In this document: positions 1 to 8,219 of the stretch, piece after piece | How the letters are laid out: each line of letters opens with the position of its first letter | Numbering within the stretch: the stretch's first letter is position 1 | NCBI RefSeq assembly: GCF_000732625.1 | Contig: NZ_JPJI01000032.1 | Location: forward strand, 62,001-126,000 | Direction: 5' to 3' | Length of the DNA: 64,000 nt | Origin: Nonlabens ulvanivorans | GTDB lineage: Bacteria; Bacteroidota; Bacteroidia; Flavobacteriales; Flavobacteriaceae | Translations under genes and position numbers: made by a program | The notes under the pieces: model-generated | The model's database searches: none | The model's input: the letters and a program-made list of their open reading frames with translations, nothing else | Told to the model about the DNA's origin: nothing

Positions 1-818
1 ATGGTATCTCCATTATGTTCTAAATATTTAAACCTAGGAATAGCAAGCATATCACCATTTTCGTCACAAGGACCCATATTCAATATACTCACAAGAATAC
101 CATTATCTGGAAATACTATTTCCTCATTTGAGTAATTCAACTCATACTTAAATTTCTTACCTGAAACTATAAAATCTTTAGTAGGATAATTCAATTTTAC
201 AAATGAAGAATCGGAAAGCATTTCATAAAATTGAACGCGAAACAAAAAATTAGTTTCAAGTCTTTTACTTTTAACAGGATACCATTTCTTGCCAGGTTTT
301 TTCTTCATCAATTCATTTGATTGTTCCCAATCAGCATTTTTCTTAATAATTGGCACTGTTAATTGGGTTAACCTCACATCAGTTCTATCATTCTCCTTGA
401 TAAGAAACAACCCATATTCTTGCCCGTGATAATGCGGTATACCATCTAACCAATGTTTCTTTCTAGATGGTGGTTGCTTAAGTTTCTTAGTCTTTATAGG
501 TTCACCTTTAAGTACGACTGCATCTAGAAACTGATCTTTTTTCATCAAAATAATCTGATAATCATCTATATCAGACACTTTTATTTTTAAGACCTCATAA
601 CCTAGACCATCTAGATATAATTCCCCATCTTTTAACTCTTCAGGTAAAAAAAATAAACCGTCAACATTTGAGTAAATACTATTATCCCCATAATAAACTA
701 GGACATTTGAAATCGGCTCTTTAGACTGGTTATCTATTATCTGATACTCGATTTGAGCATGTAATAAAACTGAATAACTTAATAGAAGTAAGAACAGCAG
801 TTTCTTTATGGCTTTCAT
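1..818 (-). CDS. Carboxypeptidase-regulatory-like surface protein, 3' end cut by window edge
   Basis: The ATG at 816-818 opens a frame that stays open to base 1, giving about 272 residues, so the C-terminus lies outside the window. Residues 1-22 form a Sec signal peptide (Lys pair, Leu-rich core, ending HAQ). Residues 23-95 read like the carboxypeptidase-D regulatory-like beta-sandwich of Bacteroidota: DNQSKEPISNVLVYYGDNS, then a Gly/Leu-rich strand and a KKDQFLDAVVL end where many relatives continue into a receptor. The rest is charged, rich in Tyr, Lys and Asn, and not recognised. Probably exported and surface or periplasmic. Function unknown; the family assignment comes from the N-terminal repeat-like fold only. 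Confidence 0.75.
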   Translation of the reverse strand, partial: MKAIKKLLFLLLLSYSVLLHAQIEYQIIDNQSKEPISNVLVYYGDNSIYSNVDGLFFLPEELKDGELYLDGLGYEVLKIKVSDIDDYQIILMKKDQFLDAVVLKGEPIKTKKLKQPPSRKKHWLDGIPHYHGQEYGLFLIKENDRTDVRLTQLTVPIIKKNADWEQSNELMKKKPGKKWYPVKSKRLETNFLFRVQFYEMLSDSSFVKLNYPTKDFIVSGKKFKYELNYSNEEIVFPDNGILVSILNMGPCDENGDMLAIPRFKYLEHNGDT

Positions 819-925
819 AGATAAGTGTTTTTAACCTTAAAAATATACTACTTATCAAAGCAAAAGGCGAGATATTATAAAATCATTTCAATTCTCTAGG
901 CCTCAAGCTTAAGTTTATTTGAGTT

Positions 926-1864
926 TCAATTTCCTGAAACAACATCATCCCATTCCAGAACAATTTCAAATCCTTTAGATTTAAAATAAGCTCGTTCTTC
1001 AATATCACCAGTGCACATTATAAAATCGCCACCCCAACCACCTAAACTTTTTATGGCTTGTGTATAATCTGGAAAAAGCTTTTGCTTTACTGACTCTAAT
1101 CCTATTAAACTAGAAATGATAGCTTCGTGTCTATTGACAACCTCATTAAAGTAAGCTAGATCATTAGAGGCATCCTTAAATCTTTGTGGCATTTCATCCA
1201 ATTCCTTCCTTAATTCATCCGTAATTAATGAATTATCAAAACGTGCTATAGAGTCTCTACTATTTTGTTTTCTGTTGAGATACACAAAGAAAATAGACTC
1301 CATTATAGTGGGATTCCAATCAAATGGTTCAACAATTGGTTGCCCGTTATTATAATTATAGATCAGTCTATTATTTTCAGTAGCACAAGCTATATCATAT
1401 CCACTACCACCGAAACAAGCAAACTGTAACATATAGGCATCACATTCTAGCCATTGCGCTATAAGGGAAATTAATGTAGAACTAGTTCCCATACCGTATT
1501 TTCGATTAAAATCTAATGTCGTGATTGCATTGAATCCATCAGCCATTTTATCCAGCGCTTGAGGATGCAACTCAATTGCTTTTCTTAAAATCTCAACAAG
1601 TTTAACTGTAACCGCATTATCAGATTTAAAAGTGTCTAGATTTTTCAAAACATTTAAATCAAGTGTAGCTTCAAACCACAAACTACCATCATGGTCGTAG
1701 CTTTTCCAAGCGAACTGACCATCATTTCTAGAATTAATAGTAAGATACTGATTTAACTTCAAAGGCATCGCTAGCGCAGACACGTTATCGAGCACGACAT
1801 ATTCACCTGTGATAAGGAATTTACCATGAGCGCTATATTTCTTTTTGATGACTTCTTTATTCAA
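926..1864 (-). CDS. GYDIA-family GHMP kinase (mevalonate-pathway kinase paralogue)
   Basis: A 312-residue GHMP-fold small-molecule kinase. Residues 9-27 carry the N-terminal strand HGKFLITGEYVVLDN, residues 124-129 the phosphate loop GMGTSS, and residues 155-159 the GYDIA motif that names this Bacteroidota family. Its usual place beside HMG-CoA reductase, as here with one gene between, suggests a mevalonate or phosphomevalonate kinase role; the substrate is inferred. The start is a TTG at 1862-1864: an in-frame stop lies only 9 nt upstream, and the next ATG would delete the conserved HGKFLITGEY strand. A second, different GHMP kinase lies at 52824, so the two probably divide the phosphorylation steps. 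Confidence 0.85.
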   Translation of the reverse strand: MNKEVIKKKYSAHGKFLITGEYVVLDNVSALAMPLKLNQYLTINSRNDGQFAWKSYDHDGSLWFEATLDLNVLKNLDTFKSDNAVTVKLVEILRKAIELHPQALDKMADGFNAITTLDFNRKYGMGTSSTLISLIAQWLECDAYMLQFACFGGSGYDIACATENNRLIYNYNNGQPIVEPFDWNPTIMESIFFVYLNRKQNSRDSIARFDNSLITDELRKELDEMPQRFKDASNDLAYFNEVVNRHEAIISSLIGLESVKQKLFPDYTQAIKSLGGWGGDFIMCTGDIEERAYFKSKGFEIVLEWDDVVSGN

Positions 1865-1917
1865 TTGTTTTTATTTGTCGTTGTGTTTTCTTTAAAGTGC
1901 AATACTATTGATACTTA

Positions 1918-2385
1918 TTAATCGATTAGCGCTTTTTTAATTAAAACTATTTGGCCCAAGTGATAGTAACTATGCTCGATAATAGCATCGATATTTCTAT
2001 AAAAATCACCATACTTAGGATCTACAAAATCTTTTTTAAGTTCCTCGTCAGTTAATCGCTCGACATACAAGGCTAGATCCTCACAATCCTGCCAGAACCG
2101 ATTTAAAAAAAGATTCCAATCTTGTTGTGATTTGATTTCAGGAAAATCAAAACTATATATATCACTAATTTCTAACCTACCGTTTGCAAATACATTCTTA
2201 ACACCAGCGACATAATAGTGAATATGTTGAGCAAGTGCGGCTATAGTATTAAATGAATGTAATTCAGTAATTGCAACATGCCAGTCTAGACTTATTAACT
2301 GATCTTTATAATTAGTATTGGCAATCCACATTCCATTGAGAAAAACTTCTCTCAAGCGATCAGCTAGGACATTTGAATTAGCCAT
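1918..2385 (-). CDS. DinB-like four-helix-bundle protein
   Basis: A 155-residue, wholly helical protein. It has the spaced histidines of DinB/YfiT-like putative metal-binding bundles: HIHYYV near residue 54 and HSYYHLGQIVLIKK near the C-terminus. No signal peptide, so cytoplasmic. DinB-like proteins include thiol-dependent transferases, but most members have no known reaction and none can be assigned here. It sits 7 nt downstream of the HMG-CoA reductase gene in the same direction and is probably co-transcribed with it and the GYDIA kinase. Whether it takes part in the mevalonate pathway cannot be told from sequence. Confidence 0.7.
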   Translation of the reverse strand: MANSNVLADRLREVFLNGMWIANTNYKDQLISLDWHVAITELHSFNTIAALAQHIHYYVAGVKNVFANGRLEISDIYSFDFPEIKSQQDWNLFLNRFWQDCEDLALYVERLTDEELKKDFVDPKYGDFYRNIDAIIEHSYYHLGQIVLIKKALID

Positions 2386-2392
2386 AACCTCT

Positions 2393-3706
2393 TTATTTTT
2401 TTCTTATATCTGCTAGCATTTCTCGCAATCCTGAGAAACTAGGTGTCTTATCTTGAAAAGCTTTTTTGAGCAATAACTTTTCATCATCGCTTGCTCCTAT
2501 TTGTTCTAACATATTCACTAAATGCATTTTCATGTGTCCCGCCTGTATTCCTGTAGTTACAAGTGAATGTAAAGCGGCAAAGTTTTGCGCTAGTCCACAA
2601 ACGGCAGTTACCTTCATTAAATCCTGCGCACTTGGATTTTCTAGAATCTGCATGGCAAGTTTAGAAAGTGGATGTAGCGATGTGAGACCACCTACCGTAC
2701 CTAAGGCTAATGGAAAATCTGCTTCAAAAATAAAGACATCGTTTTCTACTCTTGCTCTAGTTAAACTTCTATATTGTCCATCTCTAGCCGCATAAGCATG
2801 CACTCCTGCCTCAACAGCTCTAAAATCATTACCCGTTGCGATCACTACAGCATCTATACCATTCATAATCCCTTTATTGTGAGTTACCGCTCGATAAGGT
2901 TCTACCGTAGCGATATCTACGGCACGAGTAAATTTACGGGCAAAGTCTGCACCGCTCACACCATTAATTGTTCCTATCTGATCAATTTTACACGATACAG
3001 ATACATTCACCACACATTCTGGCACATAATTACTTAATATACTCATAATTACTTCAGGTATTCCCAGTGAGAACCCTTGAAACTCATTTGCTTTTTCTCT
3101 TAGCGTGTTTGCTAGCTGCTCCAGTGTAGTATTGATGAAATTTGCACCCATCGCATCCTTTGTTTCAAAAGTAGCATGCAGTTGATAATAACCAGATAGC
3201 ACATCAGTCTTGTTTATCAATTGTACGTCTAATAATCCACCGCCGCGTTTTTTCATACTGGCATTTATGGACTGGATAGATTGTAGTAAGTCCGCTTTCG
3301 CGAAAGCGTAAAACGCATCCATCTCACCATGTAAACCTTTGTACATAATATGCACTTGACCAGATTTTATCGTCGACTTTATAGTAGTTTTAAATCCTCC
3401 ACGTTCTAACCAAAACTTAGCTGCTTTACTTGCTGCAGCCACCACAGAACTTTCCTCTATCGCCATGGGAATGGTCACCAATTTCCCATCAATTAAAAAA
3501 TTAGGAGCTAGTCCAAACGGCAAATAGTAATTAGTAATCGTATTCTCACTAAAACCATCATGTAATTCTTGTAGTTTTTGGTCCTGATTCCAGTAACGTG
3601 TTATCGTATCATGTGCTATGATATCACCATCAAAATAAGTATCTACTAGCCAGTTAACTTTTTCTGTTTTAGAGAGTTTTGAAAAACCGATTACGGGTGC
3701 ATCCAT
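2393..3706 (-). CDS. mvaA: Hydroxymethylglutaryl-CoA reductase, class II (degradative) type
   Basis: Reduces HMG-CoA to mevalonate, the committing step of the mevalonate route; class II enzymes often use NADH. Counting from the ATG at 3706 (437 residues), the catalytic Glu region EESSVVAAAS is at 84-93. The Lys/Asp-bearing block NKGIMNGIDAVVIATGND starts near 275, and the catalytic His segment GIQAGHMKMH lies near 390. The frame is open 41 residues further upstream to 3829. That extension would cover the TATCTTTG promoter element (3725-3732) and reach the divergent peptidase gene, and it has no match to the family, so the shorter start is preferred. Carries one copy of the 16-bp palindrome, read as AFAKA. 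Confidence 0.95.
   Translation of the reverse strand: MDAPVIGFSKLSKTEKVNWLVDTYFDGDIIAHDTITRYWNQDQKLQELHDGFSENTITNYYLPFGLAPNFLIDGKLVTIPMAIEESSVVAAASKAAKFWLERGGFKTTIKSTIKSGQVHIMYKGLHGEMDAFYAFAKADLLQSIQSINASMKKRGGGLLDVQLINKTDVLSGYYQLHATFETKDAMGANFINTTLEQLANTLREKANEFQGFSLGIPEVIMSILSNYVPECVVNVSVSCKIDQIGTINGVSGADFARKFTRAVDIATVEPYRAVTHNKGIMNGIDAVVIATGNDFRAVEAGVHAYAARDGQYRSLTRARVENDVFIFEADFPLALGTVGGLTSLHPLSKLAMQILENPSAQDLMKVTAVCGLAQNFAALHSLVTTGIQAGHMKMHLVNMLEQIGASDDEKLLLKKAFQDKTPSFSGLREMLADIRKK
3293..3308. repeat. Dispersed 16-bp palindrome, exact copy
   Basis: CGCTTTCGCGAAAGCG inside mvaA, read in the frame that gives Ala-Phe-Ala-Lys-Ala. Confidence 0.95.
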
Positions 3707-3724
3707 TGAAAAAAATTTAAGAGA

Positions 3725-3732
3725 CAAAGATA
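3725..3732 (-). promoter_or_regulatory. mvaA: Bacteroidota -7 element for mvaA
   Basis: On the minus strand this reads TATCTTTG, a full match to TAnnTTTG, 18 nt before the chosen mvaA start. No good TTG -33 element is seen at the usual spacing, so the call rests on the -7 box and position. Confidence 0.55.
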
Positions 3733-3833
3733 CAATTACAAGCGTTAATCCTAGTTTAAGGATAATGCAATAATCGGCGGGATTTTTGCGATTTTTTCTG
3801 TATACTTGATACTTTAACCCATTTTGCAATTAC

Positions 3834-5987
3834 ATGATTAAGAAAACACTTTTTGCTGCCCTATTTTTATTGACCAGTTCAGTGATGATTGCACAGCAAA
3901 ACATTACTGTAGAAGATATTTACACAGGTCAATTCCGTACGGCTGGTTTACAATCTTTGGAATCTTTAAACAATGGAAAAGAGTACATTGTCCTGAATTA
4001 TAATCGCGATCGTACACAAACCATAGATAAATATAGTTATGCGACTGGTGAAAAAACAGGTACGTTAGTAAGCAGTACAGATCTTAAATTACCGATTCGT
4101 TCTTACACTTTAAGTGATGATGAATCTCAAATGCTTATCGTTTCAGAAAGTCAACCTATTTTTAGATACAGTTCACATGATAAAGTACATGTTTATGACA
4201 TGAACTCTAAAGAATTGACGCTCGTTAGTGAAGAGTTGGTGCGCAGTCCGGCACTTTCTCCAGATGGTAAAAAAGTGGCTTATGTGTTTGAGAACAATAT
4301 TTATTACAAAGATTTAGCCTCAGGAAAAACTACTCAAGTAACTACTGATGGTATAGACAACAAACTCATCAATGGTGTTTCTGATTGGGTTTATGAAGAA
4401 GAATTTGCCATAGTACGTGCTTACCAATGGAGTCCAGACAGTAAGCAAATCGCTTTTATCTCGTTTGACGAGAGTGATGTTCCAGAATTTTCTATGGATG
4501 TTTATGGTAACGGACTATATCAAAAACAAGACGTTTTTAAATACCCTAAAGCTGGTGAAAAGAATGCCGTAGTAGGATTGCATGTATATGATCTGCTTTC
4601 GCGAAAGCGTAATAAAATTAACTTAAATCGCAATGAAGAATTTTACATTGCAAGAATTAATTACTCGCCTAATGGTAAACTTGCGGCGCAAGTATTGAAT
4701 AGACATCAAGATGTACTAGACTTTTATTATGTAGACCAATCGGGTAATGCCAGCATTGCATTCACAGAAAAAGATAAAGCTTATGTAGATGTTACTGATG
4801 ACTTAACGTTCCTAGAAGATGGTAGTTTTTTATGGACCAGCGAAAAAGACAACTGGAGACATATCTATCACTATGATGCTAATGGAAATGAAAAAAAACA
4901 AATCACAACGGGTAATTGGGATGTCACTTCTTATTACGGTTATGATGCTAAAAACAAGCGCATTTTTTACCAAAGTACAGAAGACGGAAGTATTAATCGC
5001 GGAATTTATTCTATTTCTTTAAAAGGTAAGAAAAAGTCGAAGTTGTCGAACCAAATAGGTTCGAACAGTGCTTCTTTTAGTAGTGATTTCAGTTATTTCA
5101 TTAATACTTACTCGAGCGCTACTACTCCACCTATGTATACTTTACATACTTCTAAAAAAGGCGAGCAGGTTCGAGAAATTCAAAATAACAATGCATTATT
5201 AGATAAACTTGATAATTACAAGTTTGCTCAAAAAGAGTTTTCTACAATCAACATTAACGGGAATGATTTGAACATGTGGACTATGAAGCCTGCAAATTTT
5301 GACCCTAGCAAGAAATACCCTTTATTAATGTTTCAATATAGTGGTCCTGGATCACAACAAGTGGCCAATCGCTGGTATGGTGCAAATGATTACTGGCACA
5401 GTATGCTAGCAAATGACGGTTATATAGTAATATGTGTAGATGGTCGAGGTACCGGCTACAAAGGAGCCGACTTTAAAAAAGTGACTCAAAAAGAGTTAGG
5501 TAAATATGAAGTTGAAGATCAAATTGCGGTAGCTAAAAAAATGGGCGCAATGGATTATATCGACAGTTCTAGAATAGGAATTTGGGGTTGGTCTTATGGT
5601 GGATTTATGAGTTCTAACTGTATTCTTCAAGGTAATGATACTTTTAGCACTGCTATCGCAGTTGCTCCGGTTACATCTTGGAGGTTTTATGATAGCATTT
5701 ATACAGAACGTTATATGACAACACCACAAGAAAATGCAAGTGGATACGATAATAATAGCCCGATGAGTCATGTAGATAAGCTCAAAGGTAAGTACCTACT
5801 TATACATGGTAGTGCAGATGATAATGTACATGTACAAAACACCATGCGCATGGTTGAAGCTCTTGTACAGGCTAACAAACAATTTGACTGGGCGATTTAC
5901 CCAGATAAAAACCATGGAATTTATGGAGGCAATACACGCATCCATTTATTTAACAAGATGACAAACTTTATTCATAATAACCTTTAA
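3834..5987 (+). CDS. S9 family dipeptidyl peptidase (DPP IV type), secreted
   Basis: A 717-residue prolyl-oligopeptidase-clan serine peptidase that trims N-terminal dipeptides, typically X-Pro. Residues 1-20 are a signal peptide ending in AQQ, so it acts in the periplasm or on the outer surface. Residues about 40-450 form the DPP IV beta-propeller. The C-terminal alpha/beta-hydrolase carries the nucleophile in GWSYGGFMS (Ser near 586), the acid in SADDNVH (near 660) and the base in KNHGIYGG (His near 693). The complete triad implies activity. A peptide symporter follows 26 nt later, which fits extracellular peptide use: dipeptides released, then imported. One near-exact palindrome copy is read as LSRKR. 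Confidence 0.95.
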   Translation: MIKKTLFAALFLLTSSVMIAQQNITVEDIYTGQFRTAGLQSLESLNNGKEYIVLNYNRDRTQTIDKYSYATGEKTGTLVSSTDLKLPIRSYTLSDDESQMLIVSESQPIFRYSSHDKVHVYDMNSKELTLVSEELVRSPALSPDGKKVAYVFENNIYYKDLASGKTTQVTTDGIDNKLINGVSDWVYEEEFAIVRAYQWSPDSKQIAFISFDESDVPEFSMDVYGNGLYQKQDVFKYPKAGEKNAVVGLHVYDLLSRKRNKINLNRNEEFYIARINYSPNGKLAAQVLNRHQDVLDFYYVDQSGNASIAFTEKDKAYVDVTDDLTFLEDGSFLWTSEKDNWRHIYHYDANGNEKKQITTGNWDVTSYYGYDAKNKRIFYQSTEDGSINRGIYSISLKGKKKSKLSNQIGSNSASFSSDFSYFINTYSSATTPPMYTLHTSKKGEQVREIQNNNALLDKLDNYKFAQKEFSTININGNDLNMWTMKPANFDPSKKYPLLMFQYSGPGSQQVANRWYGANDYWHSMLANDGYIVICVDGRGTGYKGADFKKVTQKELGKYEVEDQIAVAKKMGAMDYIDSSRIGIWGWSYGGFMSSNCILQGNDTFSTAIAVAPVTSWRFYDSIYTERYMTTPQENASGYDNNSPMSHVDKLKGKYLLIHGSADDNVHVQNTMRMVEALVQANKQFDWAIYPDKNHGIYGGNTRIHLFNKMTNFIHNNL
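4594..4609. repeat. Dispersed 16-bp palindrome, one mismatch
   Basis: TGCTTTCGCGAAAGCG inside the dipeptidyl peptidase gene, read as Leu-Ser-Arg-Lys-Arg. Only the first base differs from the consensus. Confidence 0.85.
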
Positions 5988-6013
5988 TAACACTAATCTT
6001 AATTAATAATCAA

Positions 6014-7603
6014 ATGGAATATAAATTTGGTGGTTCACTTACGAACCAAAAAACAGTTCTAGGACATCCATCAGGATTGTTTGTTCTTTTCTTTACTGAA
6101 ATGTGGGAACGATTCTCTTATTATGGAATGAGAGCATTACTTGTTCTTTTCTTAGTCGCATCAGTCTTTGACGAAGGTTGGGGCTGGGATAGAGCTGACG
6201 CGTTGACTTTGTATGCTTTTTATACAGGTCTTGTTTATGTAACTCCAATTTTTGGTGGATTAATAGCAGATAAGATTACAGGCTATAGAAAAGCCGTTGT
6301 TATAGGGGCTTTATTAATGACTTTAGGCCATGCCTCTATGGCACTTGAAGGACTTACAGGAACTTTCTTTTATTTAGGTCTCGTTCTTCTTATCATAGGT
6401 AATGGAATGTTTAAACCGAACATTTCATCGATGGTCGGTAAATTATACAAAACAGAAGACAAAGAGAAAGATGCTGGATACACGATATTCTATATGGGGA
6501 TTAATGCTGGTGCTTTCTTGGGTATTTTACTTTGTGGCTACATAGGTGAATCTGTTGGATGGCACTATGGTTTTGGACTAGCTGGAATATTTATGTTTGT
6601 CGGAATGTTGCAATTCTATTTTGCTCAAGAAATTTTTGGTAAAATAGGATTATCTCCTAAAGGCGCTGAAGATTTTGATGATGCGATGGAAGACGCCTTA
6701 GAAGAAACTGAAGACGCCATTGAAGACACTATAGAAGAAGCTAAAAGCTCTAAAGTTGTATCAGATCGACTAATTGTAATTGGTGTACTAGCATTCTTTA
6801 CCATCTTTTTCTGGTGGGCTTTTGAGCAAGCTGGTGGATCTATGACTATTTTTGCTGCAGACTATACAGATCGTGTATTAGAAGGTGATGGTGCATTAAT
6901 ATTTAAGATTTTCAATACACTATTAACAGTAATACCTATGATAATTATCACATGGGTATTAGGTATGTTATTCAAACAGACATATGTAAAGTTTGCTTTA
7001 TCCAACATATTACTAGGTTTAAGTTTTGTTATCATTTGGGCAATTGTAATATGGATGTTATATCGTCAATTCACTGATCCTGCTCCTGAAGTTCCTGCTT
7101 CATGGTTTGGAATTTTAAACTCATTCTTCATCATTGCATTTGCACCTATTTTTTCTAAAATTTGGGAAAGTAAATTAAATCCTTCTGGACCCGTAAAATT
7201 TGCTATCGGACTAATTCTACTAGGTATTGGTTTCGGAATTTTGGCATTTGGTTCTATGGGAATTCCGTTAGGAGCAAAAACGGCATCGGTAAGCATGATT
7301 TTCTTAATACTAGCATATTTGTTCCATACACTAGGTGAACTATGTGTTTCTCCTGTAGGATTATCCTATGTGAGTAAACTATCACCAGGAAAACTAGTCG
7401 GGTTAATGTTCGGTATATGGTTTGTTGCAAACTTTATTGCAAATACAGCAGCTGGACTAACAGGTCGATATATTGATCCTATTGTTGAAGATTATGGTAT
7501 GGCTACATTCTTTATGATATTTACCATCATTCCTATTGCTGCTGGTTTTATAATGCTGGCACTTAGTAGACTATTGGTAAAAATGATGCACGGAATCAGA
7601 TAA
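6014..7603 (+). CDS. POT/PTR2 family proton-coupled di/tripeptide transporter
   Basis: A 529-residue inner-membrane major-facilitator protein. Near residue 25 is the POT helix-1 signature FFTEMWERFSYYGMRALL (the ExxERFxYY motif used for proton coupling). FGGLIADKITGYRK marks the loop between helices 2 and 3, and FYMGINAGAFLG the PTR2 helix-5 signature. A charged acidic insertion near residues 215-250 lies between the two six-helix halves. It probably imports di- and tripeptides with protons. It is 26 nt downstream of the dipeptidyl peptidase with no terminator between, so the two are probably one transcript, ended by the hairpin at 7626-7654. Confidence 0.93.
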   Translation: MEYKFGGSLTNQKTVLGHPSGLFVLFFTEMWERFSYYGMRALLVLFLVASVFDEGWGWDRADALTLYAFYTGLVYVTPIFGGLIADKITGYRKAVVIGALLMTLGHASMALEGLTGTFFYLGLVLLIIGNGMFKPNISSMVGKLYKTEDKEKDAGYTIFYMGINAGAFLGILLCGYIGESVGWHYGFGLAGIFMFVGMLQFYFAQEIFGKIGLSPKGAEDFDDAMEDALEETEDAIEDTIEEAKSSKVVSDRLIVIGVLAFFTIFFWWAFEQAGGSMTIFAADYTDRVLEGDGALIFKIFNTLLTVIPMIIITWVLGMLFKQTYVKFALSNILLGLSFVIIWAIVIWMLYRQFTDPAPEVPASWFGILNSFFIIAFAPIFSKIWESKLNPSGPVKFAIGLILLGIGFGILAFGSMGIPLGAKTASVSMIFLILAYLFHTLGELCVSPVGLSYVSKLSPGKLVGLMFGIWFVANFIANTAAGLTGRYIDPIVEDYGMATFFMIFTIIPIAAGFIMLALSRLLVKMMHGIR

Positions 7604-7625
7604 CCACATCTTCCTAATATTTTAT

Positions 7626-7654
7626 AAAAAACGCACCATAGTGGTGCGTTTTTT
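7626..7654. terminator. Rho-independent terminator after the peptide transporter
   Basis: A perfect 13-bp stem (7626-7638 with 7642-7654) around the 3-nt loop TAG. The core is CGCACCA/TGGTGCG, with an A-run on one side and a T-run on the other, so it can work on both strands. Confidence 0.9.
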
Positions 7655-7685
7655 GTTACCTTGAATTTTCAAAAGAAGGATACCT

Positions 7686-8219
7686 ATGAAATGGATGTTT
7701 GTAATGATGTTATTAATAGGTTCATTTGCTACCGCACAAGTGAACTGGATGACCATGGATGAAGCGCTTGCAGCTCAAAAGAAAGAACCTAGAAAGATTT
7801 TATTAAAAGCATATACAGAATGGTGTACCAACTGTAAGTGGATGGATAAATATGCCTTTGACAAACCAGAAATTGCTGCCTTTATTAATGAAAATTATTA
7901 CCCAGTAAAATTCGACGCAGAAGGTACAGAAGTGATCAACTATAAAGGGGCTACTTATGGTAACCCGATGAAACAACGTAACGAACGTTCACAACATGAA
8001 TTTGCAGGATTTATGCGCATTTTTGAATATCCTACATTAGTTTTCTTTGATGAAACCGGACGTATTATCAATCCAGTACCAGGAAAAATGGGACCTAAAA
8101 AACTAGAGATCTACATTACCATGCTGGCAGATGAAACGTATAAATCAATAAACACCGGTCAAAAGTGGTCGGATTACCAAGCTAATTTTGTTTATGAACT
8201 TCAAGGTGACACAAATTAA
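7686..8219 (+). CDS. Exported thioredoxin-fold protein with CxxC
   Basis: A 177-residue protein with a signal peptide (residues 1-18, ending TAQ) and a thioredoxin-like domain. The redox motif WCTNCKWM puts its cysteines at 47 and 50, followed by the family's typical FDKPEIAAFINENYYPVKFDAEG stretch. It resembles the DUF255/thioredoxin_7 group more than classical thioredoxin. Probably reduces or isomerises disulfides in the periplasm; the partner is unknown. The gene stands alone after the terminator at 7654. Its last 38 nt overlap the 3' end of the convergent comEC gene, so read-through from either side would make antisense RNA. Confidence 0.85.
   Translation: MKWMFVMMLLIGSFATAQVNWMTMDEALAAQKKEPRKILLKAYTEWCTNCKWMDKYAFDKPEIAAFINENYYPVKFDAEGTEVINYKGATYGNPMKQRNERSQHEFAGFMRIFEYPTLVFFDETGRIINPVPGKMGPKKLEIYITMLADETYKSINTGQKWSDYQANFVYELQGDTN

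Noticed and set aside
3707-3829. A 41-residue N-terminal extension of HMG-CoA reductase
   Set aside because: It would overlap the promoter element at 3725-3732 and reach within 5 nt of the divergent peptidase start, and it has no match to the family.
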